Assembly: GCF_002160025.1 (NCBI RefSeq)
Contig: NZ_NFJU01000025.1
Span: 1 to 56,331, forward strand
DNA length: 56,331 nucleotides
Origin: Anaeromassilibacillus sp. An200
Lineage (GTDB): Bacteria > Bacillota > Clostridia > Oscillospirales > Acutalibacteraceae
Reading direction: 5' to 3'
Shown: one piece after another, positions 25,661 through 33,820 of the stretch
Position numbering within the stretch: position 1 is the stretch's first letter
How the letters are laid out: each line of letters begins with the position of its first letter
Notes under the pieces: model-generated
Told to the model about the DNA's origin: nothing
The model's input: only the letters and a program-made list of their open reading frames with translations
Database searches by the model: none
Made by a program: the position numbers and the translations under genes

Positions 25661-26664
25661 CCCATGTCAGCCTGTTCTCCGGCATCGGCGGTCTGGACCT
25701 GGCGGCGGAGGCGGCCGGGTTCGAGACCGTCTGCCAGTGTGAATGGGCGGACTACCCCTATTCCGTCCTGGAGCGGCACTGGCCGGACGTGCCGAAGTTC
25801 CGGGACATCACCACATTCACGAAGGAGGCGTTTTTTGAGAAAACAGGACTTGAAACAGTCACCATCATCTCCGGCGGCTTCCCCTGCCAGCCCTTCTCCA
25901 CCGCGGGAAAGCGGAAGGGCTTTGCGGATGAACGCTACCTGTGGCCGGAAATGTGCAGAGTTATTACCGAGCTGCGGCCCCGTTGGGTGCTTGGGGAAAA
26001 TGTTGCTGGCTTCATCAATATGGGGCTCGACAAAACGATTTTTGACCTGGCAAAAGCGGGATACGCTGTTCTCCCATTCGTATTTCCGGCTTGCGGCGTC
26101 GGCGCGTGGCATGAGCGCCAGCGAACTTTTATCGTCGCGGCTGATGTTTCCCACGCCCCTTGCCTCCGACAAATCCACCTGCAGGGACGCGGCAAACCTG
26201 GATGTGTACCTGTCGGACAATGGGATCTTCCGCAAGCGGAACAGGGACGGGACGATCTGGAGCCTGAGCCTTTCGGCGGCGGTGTTCTACCTGACGCCGG
26301 CGGCGTCGGAGGGCTACCGCTCCACCCTGAAACCCACGGCCTTCCAGGGCAAGTCCCCGTCCAGCAACCTGTCGGCCCAGGTGATCCACCAGGAGCAGCC
26401 CCTGTCGGAGAAGGCGGCACTGAACCCGGATTGGGTGGAATGGCTCATGGGCTTCCCGAAAGGATGGACGGTCGTATCCTCTGGCGAGAGGAACCCGCAG
26501 ATGTCCCCCGCATAACTGATGACACGAAGGACCGGGCCCTGCGCCTGAAAACCCTGGGCAACGCAGTCTGCCCGTCCCAGGCCTATCCCATTTTTCACTA
26601 TATCGCGGCGATTGAGACCGGGGCGTGCGCCAGCATCTGCCCCTATGGAGGAGGTGACGGATAA
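25648..26664 (+). CDS. C5-cytosine DNA methyltransferase with scrambled target-recognition region
   Basis: The N terminus has SLFSGIGGLDLAAEAAGF (SAM motif I), GGFPCQPFSTAGKRKG (catalytic Cys about 80) and VLGENVAGF. The C terminus has the RLKTLGNAVCPSQAYPIF motif. From about 26130 to 26480 this frame reads an unlikely Gly/Pro-rich peptide, while the +1 frame reads credible methyltransferase sequence (LMFPTPLASDKSTCRDAAN, then NPDWVEWLMGFPKGWT). Two compensating frameshifts would explain this. The protein probably lacks a functional target-recognition domain unless the shifts are sequencing errors. Confidence 0.75.
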   Translation: MERLTHVSLFSGIGGLDLAAEAAGFETVCQCEWADYPYSVLERHWPDVPKFRDITTFTKEAFFEKTGLETVTIISGGFPCQPFSTAGKRKGFADERYLWPEMCRVITELRPRWVLGENVAGFINMGLDKTIFDLAKAGYAVLPFVFPACGVGAWHERQRTFIVAADVSHAPCLRQIHLQGRGKPGCVPVGQWDLPQAEQGRDDLEPEPFGGGVLPDAGGVGGLPLHPETHGLPGQVPVQQPVGPGDPPGAAPVGEGGTEPGLGGMAHGLPERMDGRILWREEPADVPRITDDTKDRALRLKTLGNAVCPSQAYPIFHYIAAIETGACASICPYGGGDG

Positions 26665-28563
26665 ATGCAGGAATGGAAAGCCTCCGAGAAGGAGGCCCAG
26701 AAGATGACCCGTGACGGGGCCATTTCGGTGAACCTGGTGACCGGCGAGGCCACCCACATTTCGGACCGCCCCCAGGAACAGGACTATTCCTCTGCTGATG
26801 AAACGGCGGGGACATTGAGCCGGGCGGTGGACGAGGTGGAGGGCCATGTGGAACGGCGCCAGGCGAAAAAAGCGCGGCGCAAGCGGCGCGACACCTTCCG
26901 GGAGGGTGAGGCGGCCAGGGACCGCCCTTCCTCCCGTTTGCAGTTTTCGGAGGCAGACCGGGCGGCGCCGGAGCTAAAAAAAGCTGTCCGCAAGTCGGAC
27001 AAGGCGGCGGATAAGCTGGACGCGGCAAAGGCCGCCGTCCCCGTGAAGCCTCCCGGTAAGGAGCATGGCAACCCCTTATCCCGGCCGGTGCAGGAGGTGA
27101 AGTCCACCCTCCACAGCGAAGTGAGCAAGGTGGAGGGTGAAAATTCCGGCGTCCAGGCCGGCCACCTGGGGGAGCGGCAGATCGAGAAGGCCGTGGGCTA
27201 TGGCGGCCGGCGTATCCATCAGGCACGCACGGACCGGAAACTGAAACCCTGGCGGGATGTGAAACAGGCGGAGCAGGCAACGGTGAAATCCAATGCCGAT
27301 TTCTACTGGCGGAAGTCCGTCATGGAAAATCCCCAGCTTGCGTCCAGTAACCCCATCTCCCGCCTGTGGCAGAAGAAACGGCTGCAAAAACAGTACGCCG
27401 CCGCCCACCGGGCAGGAACCGGCGCAGCCCAGGCCGCGGGCAAGGCGTCCCAGACCGCCGCCTCCGCAGCGAAGAAGGGCGGCGGGACCATCGCCCAGAA
27501 GCTGGGCGGCTTCGTCACCAAGAACAAACACACCCTCCTCATTGTGGGCGGGATTGGCTTGATCCTCATGCTCATCATGGGGCTGATGCAGTCCTGCACC
27601 TCCATGTTCGGGGGCGGGACTTCCGGCCTGGTGGCCTCCTCCTATCTTTCGGAGGACGCGGACCTGACCGGGGCCGAGGCCGCCTACTGCGAGATGGAGG
27701 CGGAGCTGCAAGAATATCTGAACACCTACGAGGCCACCCACGACTACGACGAGTACCACTTTGACCTGGACGAGATCGAGCATGACCCCTATGTGCTGCT
27801 GTCCATCCTGTCGGCGCTTCACGAGGGGGTGTTCACCCTGGACGAGGTGCAAGGGGATCTGGAAATGCTCTTTGACAAGCAGTACATCCTCACCGAGACC
27901 GTGACCACTGAAACACGGTATCGGACAGAAACGAGGACGGACAGCGAGGGCAACGAGTACGAGGTAGAGGTTCCCTACACCTGGTACATCTGCACCGTCA
28001 CGCTGGAGAATTTCGACCTCTCCCATGTGCCGGTCTATATCATGGGCGAGGACCAGCTCTCCATGTACGCCGTGTATATGTCCACCCTGGGCAACCGACC
28101 GGACCTGTTCCCGTCCTCCGGGTATGTGGGCAAGTACATTGAGAACCCGCCCACGGCCTGGGACATTCCCGCCGAGTACCTGACGGATGAGCGGTTCGCC
28201 ACCCTCATCACCGAGGCGGAGAAATACCTGGGATACCCTTATGTCTGGGGCGGGAGCAGCCCGGAGACCTCCTTTGACTGTTCCGGCTTCGTCAGCTATG
28301 TGCTGACCAATACCGGCCTGTGCAACACCGGGCGGCTGGGCGCCCAGGGGCTCTATAACATCTCCACGCCGGTCTCCGACCCCCAGCCGGGCGACCTGGT
28401 GTTTTTCGTGGGGACCTACGACACCCCAGGTGTTTCCCATGTGGGCATTTATGTGGGTGACAATATGATGCTGCACTGTGGAGATCCAATTTCCTACACC
28501 AATTTGAACACCAGCTACTGGCAATCCCATTTCTATGCCTACGGCCGGCCGCCGTACAACTGA
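26665..28563 (+). CDS. Membrane-anchored NlpC/P60 peptidoglycan hydrolase (CD1108-like)
   Basis: The 632-residue protein has a charged cytoplasmic N-terminal region (1-285), a single membrane helix (LLIVGGIGLILMLIMGL, about 290-308) and an extracellular part ending in an NlpC/P60 domain. The catalytic Cys (about 539) is in FDCSGFV, and the histidines are in SHVGIYVG and MLHCG. It is the VirB1-like hydrolase that opens the cell wall for the channel, like Tn916 Orf14. GGAGGTGACGG precedes the ATG. It follows the methyltransferase without a gap. Confidence 0.88.
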   Translation: MQEWKASEKEAQKMTRDGAISVNLVTGEATHISDRPQEQDYSSADETAGTLSRAVDEVEGHVERRQAKKARRKRRDTFREGEAARDRPSSRLQFSEADRAAPELKKAVRKSDKAADKLDAAKAAVPVKPPGKEHGNPLSRPVQEVKSTLHSEVSKVEGENSGVQAGHLGERQIEKAVGYGGRRIHQARTDRKLKPWRDVKQAEQATVKSNADFYWRKSVMENPQLASSNPISRLWQKKRLQKQYAAAHRAGTGAAQAAGKASQTAASAAKKGGGTIAQKLGGFVTKNKHTLLIVGGIGLILMLIMGLMQSCTSMFGGGTSGLVASSYLSEDADLTGAEAAYCEMEAELQEYLNTYEATHDYDEYHFDLDEIEHDPYVLLSILSALHEGVFTLDEVQGDLEMLFDKQYILTETVTTETRYRTETRTDSEGNEYEVEVPYTWYICTVTLENFDLSHVPVYIMGEDQLSMYAVYMSTLGNRPDLFPSSGYVGKYIENPPTAWDIPAEYLTDERFATLITEAEKYLGYPYVWGGSSPETSFDCSGFVSYVLTNTGLCNTGRLGAQGLYNISTPVSDPQPGDLVFFVGTYDTPGVSHVGIYVGDNMMLHCGDPISYTNLNTSYWQSHFYAYGRPPYN

Positions 28564-28576
28564 TGGGAGGTGTTCC

Positions 28577-29026
28577 ATGCTATCTTTATGTCCGGTATCC
28601 CTGGCCGAGGCCAACGCTTTTGTCGCAGAGCACCACCGCCACCATAAGCCGGTGCGGGGGCACAAGTTTTCCCTGGGCTGTATGGTGAATGGACAGCTTG
28701 TGGGCGTCGCTATCGTGGGGCGGCCTGTCAGCCGGTATTTGGATGACGGGCTGACCCTCGAAGTAAACCGGCTGTGTACGGATGGGACGCAAAATGCTTG
28801 CAGTTTCCTCTACGGCGCGGCGGCGCGGGCAGCCAGGACCATGGGATACCGAAAAATCATCACTTACATTTTGGATACGGAGAATGGCGTGAGCCTCCGG
28901 GCGGCGGGCTGGAAATGCGCCGGCCTGGCCGGAGGCAGGATGTGGACCGGAAAACGCCGCCCTTCTGAACCTCTGTATCCCGCACAAATGAAATACCGAT
29001 ATGAAAAAGAATGGAACGGGAGGTGA
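28577..29026 (+). CDS. XF1762 / Mom-like GNAT-fold DNA-modification protein
   Basis: ATG 28577 follows ATGGGAGGTG. The 149-residue protein has EHHRHHKPVRGHKFSLGCMV and LEVNRLCTDGTQNACSFLYG, then GYRKIITYILDTENGVSLRA, matching the XF1762 family. This family is related to phage Mu Mom, a GNAT-fold enzyme that carbamoyl-methylates adenine to block restriction. The next gene is a PP-loop enzyme, with overlapping ends, so the two may act together. The chemistry is inferred from the family. Confidence 0.7.
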   Translation: MLSLCPVSLAEANAFVAEHHRHHKPVRGHKFSLGCMVNGQLVGVAIVGRPVSRYLDDGLTLEVNRLCTDGTQNACSFLYGAAARAARTMGYRKIITYILDTENGVSLRAAGWKCAGLAGGRMWTGKRRPSEPLYPAQMKYRYEKEWNGR

Positions 29027-29039
29027 AACACACATCAAT

Positions 29040-29774
29040 ATGGTTTCCTACGGGGGCGGTGTCAACAGCACCGCCCTTTTGATCGGCCTGCACCAGCACC
29101 GCATCCCGGTGGACCTGATCCTCTTTGCGGATACGGGGGCAGAGCATCCCCACACCTACGCCTATCTGGAGGTGATGGATGACTGGCTGAAGGACCACGG
29201 GATGCCGCCCATTACCAGAGTGTATAAGACCACCCGTGACGGGAAACGGCTGACGTTGGAGGATGAATGTCTGCAAAGTTGCAGCCTACCGTCCATCGCC
29301 TACGGCTTCAAACGGTGTTCCCTGAAACACAAGATCGGGCCGCAGGAAAAGTTCTGCAACCATTATCCGCCGTGTCAGAAGGTGTGGGCGGCGGGCAAAC
29401 GGGTGGTCAAGTTCATCGGCTACGACGCAGGCGAGGGCTACCGCAGCGACAAGGTGCTGCTGGGAGACCTGGCCGACCGAAAATACAGCAAGTGGTATCC
29501 CCTGATGGAATGGGGATGGGACCGGGCAGCGTGTATGCAGGCCATTGAAAATGCGGGTCTGCCCCAGCCGGGCAAATCCTCCTGCTTCTTCTGCCCCAGC
29601 ATGAGGGCGGAGGAGATCATCCACCTGCGGGACCACCACCCGGACCTGTTCCGAAGGGCCATCGCCCTGGAGGACAACGCCCGCCCCAATTTGAAAACGG
29701 TCCAGGGCCTGGGCCGTAACTATTCATGGAAAGAACGATATGGAAAGGAGTTTTGCACACATGGCAACTGTTGA
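29040..29774 (+). CDS. PAPS-reductase-like PP-loop enzyme (possible DNA modification)
   Basis: The protein begins MVSYGGGVNSTALLIGL, the PP-loop (SxGG-x-ST) that adenylates a substrate, then ILFADTGAEHPHTYAYL. Cysteines follow in CLQSCSLP, KRCSLKHK, CNHYPPCQ and SSCFFCPSM, suggesting an iron-sulfur cluster as in DndC-like proteins. ATG 29040 lies about 14 bp from GGGAGGTG; ATG 29001, in the previous gene, is in frame too. A sulfur- or nucleobase-modifying role beside the Mom-like gene is inference. Confidence 0.7.
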   Translation: MVSYGGGVNSTALLIGLHQHRIPVDLILFADTGAEHPHTYAYLEVMDDWLKDHGMPPITRVYKTTRDGKRLTLEDECLQSCSLPSIAYGFKRCSLKHKIGPQEKFCNHYPPCQKVWAAGKRVVKFIGYDAGEGYRSDKVLLGDLADRKYSKWYPLMEWGWDRAACMQAIENAGLPQPGKSSCFFCPSMRAEEIIHLRDHHPDLFRRAIALEDNARPNLKTVQGLGRNYSWKERYGKEFCTHGNC

Positions 29775-30042
29775 GAAGATCCGCCGTGACATTGAAAAGA
29801 CCAAGGAGAAGATCTCCGAGCAGCAGAAGCGCCTCCGCGCCCTGGAGGCCCAGCTCACCGAGGAGGAGAACCTGGAGATCGTCCGCATGGTCAAGGCGGT
29901 GAAGATGGACAACCGGGAACTGACGGCCTTCCTGAAGGCCTACGCCAGCGGCCTCATCACCCTGCCGGAGGGCATGATGGAGGCGGAGGCCGCGGCGGAC
30001 CCCGGCGAGAATGAGATGGAGGATACCGAGTATGAAGAATAA
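29761..30042 (+). CDS. DUF4315 coiled-coil protein
   Basis: The 93-residue protein is a coiled coil (IRRDIEKTKEKISEQQKRLR, then ALEAQLTEEENLEIV) with an acidic tail. This is the DUF4315 pattern, always found just before DUF4366 in Tn1549-like transfer regions. Function unknown. It overlaps both neighbours by about 10 bp, consistent with one polycistron. Confidence 0.85.
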   Translation: MATVEKIRRDIEKTKEKISEQQKRLRALEAQLTEEENLEIVRMVKAVKMDNRELTAFLKAYASGLITLPEGMMEAEAAADPGENEMEDTEYEE

Positions 30043-31198
30043 GAAGATCATCCGCCTGTTTACGGCGGCCCTGGCCGTGGCGCTCTGTGCCACGGCCTTT
30101 GCTGTCCCCGCTTTCGCCGGCGGTGGGGAGGGCGAACCCTACTACACCGAAACTGCCGGGACGGAGGCGGACCCTGCGGAGGACGCCGAGGCCCCGGAGG
30201 TCACTATCACTGATGAGGAAGATCCCGCCGGCGATGATAGCGCGGACAATAACACAGAGGATGAAGGGGACGCCCTGGACCAGATCAGCGAGCTGCTGGG
30301 CGGCCTGGGGACTGTGACTGTCACCGAGGACGGTATCCTGTTCACCCCTGACACGGAGAAATGGGAAACCCAGCAGACCGGCACCGTGACCACCTGCGGC
30401 GGCAACCTGAATGTCCGCACCGGCGCTGGGCTGGATAACGACGCCTTCACCCAGCTTCCCGATGGGGCGCAGGTAGAAGTCATCGGCACCGAGGGCGAAT
30501 GGGTCAAGGTGCTTCTGCCGGAGCGGGAGGGCTATGTTCATTCCGACTACCTGACCATCACGGACACGGGCAGCTTCTCCCTCTCCCTGGACGGGACGGA
30601 CCTCTCCGCCCTGCTGGAGCTGTTCGCCTCCGGCCTCTCCGGGGGCGGAGGGGCAGCCCTGACCCCGGATGGGAACCTGTCCCTCATTGACGACCTGGGC
30701 GGGACATCCTCCGGTAAACAGTTCATCACGGTGGAGACCAAGGGCGGCAACGTGTTCTATCTCATCATCGACCGGGATAACGAGGGGGCGCAGACCGTCC
30801 ACTTCCTGAACCAGGTGGACGAGGCGGACCTCCTGGCACTGATGGAGGATGGCGAGGCCCAGGAGGCGCCGGCGGTCTGCACCTGTACGGAGAAATGCCA
30901 GGCCGGGGCGGTGAACACCTCCTGCGAGGTGTGCGCGGTGAATATGGCCGAGTGCGCCGGCGCGGAGCCGGAGCCGGAACCCGAACCGGAGCCGGAGGCG
31001 GAGAAGTCCGGGGGCATGGGCGCCCTGGCGCTGGTGGTGCTGGGCGGCGGCGGAGCCTTCGCCTATATCAAGTTTATCCGTCCCAAGCAGGCGTCCAAGG
31101 TCAGCGCAGACCCGGACGACTATGATTTTGCGGATGAGGAGGAGTATATCAACGAGGACGAACCGGAACCGGAGGAAGAAATGGAGGATACGAAATGA
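30032..31198 (+). CDS. DUF4366 secreted, membrane-anchored protein with SH3 domain
   Basis: ATG 30032 follows GGAGGATAC. A signal peptide (KNKKIIRLFTAALAVALCAT...AFA) is followed by an acidic linker, an SH3b domain (LNVRTGAGLDNDAF to YVHSDYLTI, about 130-180), a cysteine motif (CTCTEKCQAG...CEVCAVNMAEC, about 287-312), an EPEP repeat and one C-terminal membrane helix (ALALVVLGGGGAFAYI). It probably binds the cell wall as an outer part of the transfer machinery. The 3' end overlaps topB by 4 bp. Confidence 0.87.
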   Translation: MKNKKIIRLFTAALAVALCATAFAVPAFAGGGEGEPYYTETAGTEADPAEDAEAPEVTITDEEDPAGDDSADNNTEDEGDALDQISELLGGLGTVTVTEDGILFTPDTEKWETQQTGTVTTCGGNLNVRTGAGLDNDAFTQLPDGAQVEVIGTEGEWVKVLLPEREGYVHSDYLTITDTGSFSLSLDGTDLSALLELFASGLSGGGGAALTPDGNLSLIDDLGGTSSGKQFITVETKGGNVFYLIIDRDNEGAQTVHFLNQVDEADLLALMEDGEAQEAPAVCTCTEKCQAGAVNTSCEVCAVNMAECAGAEPEPEPEPEPEAEKSGGMGALALVVLGGGGAFAYIKFIRPKQASKVSADPDDYDFADEEEYINEDEPEPEEEMEDTK

Positions 31199-33291
31199 AG
31201 CTGGTGATCTGTGAGAAACCGAGTGTTGCAAAAGCTGTCGCGTCGGCCCTGGGTGTCACATCCAGGGCCGATGGCTGTTTTGAGGGAAATGGGCTCATCG
31301 TTTCCTGGTGCGTGGGACATCTGGTGTCCCCGATGGATGCGGCCGGGTACGACCCCGGCTATAAGAAGTGGAAGTATGATGACCTTCCCATCCTGCCGGA
31401 GCCCTTCCGCTATGTGCTGGCGAAGGGCAAGGAGGACGCCTTCCAGAACTTGAGGCACCTCATGGAGCGAGAGGACGTCACCGAGCTGGTCAACGCCTGC
31501 GACGCCGGGCGGGAGGGCGAGCTCATCTTCCGGCTGGTCTATGAGATGGCGGGCTGCCAAAAGCCCTTCTCCCGTCTGTGGATCTCTTCCATGGAGGACG
31601 CGGCGATCCGGGAGGGCTTCCAGGACCTGCGCCTCGGCGCGGAGTATGACCCGCTGTACCAGTCCGCCCTCTGCCGCCAGAAAGCAGACTGGCTCATTGG
31701 GATCAACGCCACAAGACTTTTTTCTGTCCTCTACCACCGCACCCTGAATGTGGGGCGGGTGCAGACCCCCACCCTTGCCATGCTGGTGGACCGGGACAGC
31801 AAAATCACAATGTTCCGCAAAGAGAAATACCACCATGTGCGCCTGACCCTGGGCGGGGCCGAGGCGGTGTCGGAGAAGATCGCCGCCCCGGAGGAGGCGG
31901 AGGCCCTGAGGGCGGCCTGTGCCGGCGCGGAGGCAGTCTGCGCTTCCGTCACCCGTGAACAGAAGAAAGAGGCACCGCCCAGGCTCTACGACCTGACCAC
32001 CTTGCAGCGGGAGGCAAACCGGGTGTTCGGTTACACGGCGAAACAGACGCTGGACTACGCACAATCCCTCTATGAGAAAAAGCTGCTGACCTATCCCCGG
32101 ACGGACAGCCGGTTTTTGACCGCCGACATGGCGGAGACCGCTTCGGTGGTCCTCCACCTGGCGGCCAAGGTACCGCCCTTTGACGGGTGCGGGGAGTTCT
32201 TCCCGGATGTGTCCTTGCTGGTAAATGACAAGAAGGTGTCCGACCACCACGCCATCATCCCCACGCTGGAGCTGGAGAAGGCGGACCTGTCCGAACTGCC
32301 CGTGGGTGAGCGCAATATCCTTCTGCTGGTGTGCCGGGAGCTGCTGTGCGCGGTTGCGGAGCCCTATGTGTACGAGGCGGTGACGGCGACCTTTACCTGC
32401 GGCGGGCAGACCTTCACCGCCAAGGGGCGGCGCATCCTCTCCGAGGGCTGGCGTGAGATCGACCACATTTTCCGCGCTTCCCTGAAGGAGCAGCCGGAGG
32501 GCGAGGCGGAACCCGCCGCTCTGCCGGACTTCACCGAGGGTCAACTTTTTGACCAGGTGGAGGCCGCTGTCACCGAACACTTCACCGCCCCGCCCAAGGC
32601 GTACACGGAGGACACCCTCCTGGCGGCGATGGAGACTGCCGGGAAAGAGGAGATGCCGGAGGACGCCGAGCGCAAGGGCCTGGGCACCCCGGCCACCAGG
32701 GCGGCGATCCTGGAGAAGCTGGTGGCGGCCGGGTTTGTGGAGCGCAAAGGGAAAAGTCTCATCCCTACCAAGGCGGGGATCAACCTGGTCACCGTCCTGC
32801 CGGATACTTTGACCTCTCCCATGCTCACGGCGGAGTGGGAGCAGAAGCTGACCGCCATCGCCAGGGGTGAGGGCGATCCCGCCGCTTTCATGGCGGGGAT
32901 CTCTGACATGGCGCGGGAACTGGTGAAAACCTATTCCCACATCTCCGAGGAGGGCCAGAAGCTGTTTGCCCCGGAGCGGGAGGCCGTGGGCCTCTGTCCC
33001 CGCTGCGGCAAGCCGGTCTATGAGGGCAGGAAGAACTTTTACTGCTCCGACCGCTCCTGCCGCTTCGTGCTGTGGAAGGACGACCGCTTCTGGACCTCCC
33101 GCAAGAAGGAGCTGACAAAGAAGATGGTCGCCGACCTTTTGAAGAAGGGTCGCACCTCCGTCAAGGGGATGTGGTCTGAAAAGAAGGGCGCCGCCTATGA
33201 CGCGGTGGTGGTGCTGGACGATACCAGCGAGAAGTATGTCCGCTTCAAATTGGAGTTCCCCAAACGGAAGGAGGGCGTGAATGGCAGATAA
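31195..33291 (+). CDS. topB: Type IA DNA topoisomerase III
   Basis: The 698-residue enzyme has an N-terminal TOPRIM domain (KLVICEKPSVAKAVASAL, then NACDAGREGELIF), the active-site tyrosine in LLTYPRTDSRF (about Tyr300) and a C-terminal zinc ribbon (CPRCGKPVYEG...YCSDRSC, about 603-622). Topoisomerase III genes are fixtures of Tn1549-like ICEs and probably resolve single-stranded or circular transfer intermediates. The start overlaps DUF4366 (ATGA). Confidence 0.95.
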   Translation: MKLVICEKPSVAKAVASALGVTSRADGCFEGNGLIVSWCVGHLVSPMDAAGYDPGYKKWKYDDLPILPEPFRYVLAKGKEDAFQNLRHLMEREDVTELVNACDAGREGELIFRLVYEMAGCQKPFSRLWISSMEDAAIREGFQDLRLGAEYDPLYQSALCRQKADWLIGINATRLFSVLYHRTLNVGRVQTPTLAMLVDRDSKITMFRKEKYHHVRLTLGGAEAVSEKIAAPEEAEALRAACAGAEAVCASVTREQKKEAPPRLYDLTTLQREANRVFGYTAKQTLDYAQSLYEKKLLTYPRTDSRFLTADMAETASVVLHLAAKVPPFDGCGEFFPDVSLLVNDKKVSDHHAIIPTLELEKADLSELPVGERNILLLVCRELLCAVAEPYVYEAVTATFTCGGQTFTAKGRRILSEGWREIDHIFRASLKEQPEGEAEPAALPDFTEGQLFDQVEAAVTEHFTAPPKAYTEDTLLAAMETAGKEEMPEDAERKGLGTPATRAAILEKLVAAGFVERKGKSLIPTKAGINLVTVLPDTLTSPMLTAEWEQKLTAIARGEGDPAAFMAGISDMARELVKTYSHISEEGQKLFAPEREAVGLCPRCGKPVYEGRKNFYCSDRSCRFVLWKDDRFWTSRKKELTKKMVADLLKKGRTSVKGMWSEKKGAAYDAVVVLDDTSEKYVRFKLEFPKRKEGVNGR

Positions 33292-33808
33292 AGCAATCCC
33301 GGATATTTCCCTGGGCGGCGCTGAACAGAACATGAGCCGGTAGGAGCTGGCGGCGGTAGCGAAAGCCGTTGCCGCCCTATCCCAGGAGGACCGGGACCTT
33401 CTGGCTGCTGTCCAGGAGTCCCCCTATCGGCTGACCACGGCGGAGCAGTTCCTGGAATTTGAGAAAAATGTGGACTGCTTCGTGCTGGAGCCCCATGTTC
33501 GGACCCTGGAGGACCTGGGCTGGGAGTACCTGGAGGAGAAACTGACCATCGGCCTGACGGACGACCTCCGGGCCGCCATTGACCCCGCCCCCTTCGGCCG
33601 GCGCGCCCTGGAGGAGGACCGGGGGTGCTTCACCAGCCGGGGGTATCTGTTCCCCACGGATGACCCATGGCAGCACGACCGCCCCCAGGCGAAGCAGGCG
33701 GACCGCAAGCCCTCCATCAGGGAGCGGCTGGAACAGAGCAAACAGGAGTGCAGGAACAAAAATAAGGCCCAGGCGCCCCGCAAGGGGAAGTCTGAGCCGG
33801 AGCTGTAA
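33281..33808 (+). pseudogene. ICE accessory gene broken by an in-frame TAG
   Basis: From ATG 33281 the frame reads 20 codons (ADKAIPDISLGGAEQNMSR), stops at TAG 33341, then continues in frame for about 155 codons (ELAAVAKAVAALSQEDRDLL...). A CAG to TAG change would explain it. The C terminus (RKPSIRERLEQSKQEC... EPEL) resembles that of the ArdA protein next door. Family unknown to me. It could be a recent nonsense mutation or be rescued by re-initiation, but no good internal ribosome site is evident. Confidence 0.7.
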
Positions 33809-33820
33809 GGAGGTGCGTAT

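Noticed and set aside
31120-33333. Very long minus-strand open frame (737 codons) opposite topB
   Set aside because: It is a shadow of topoisomerase III; the composition is biased and no domain is visible.
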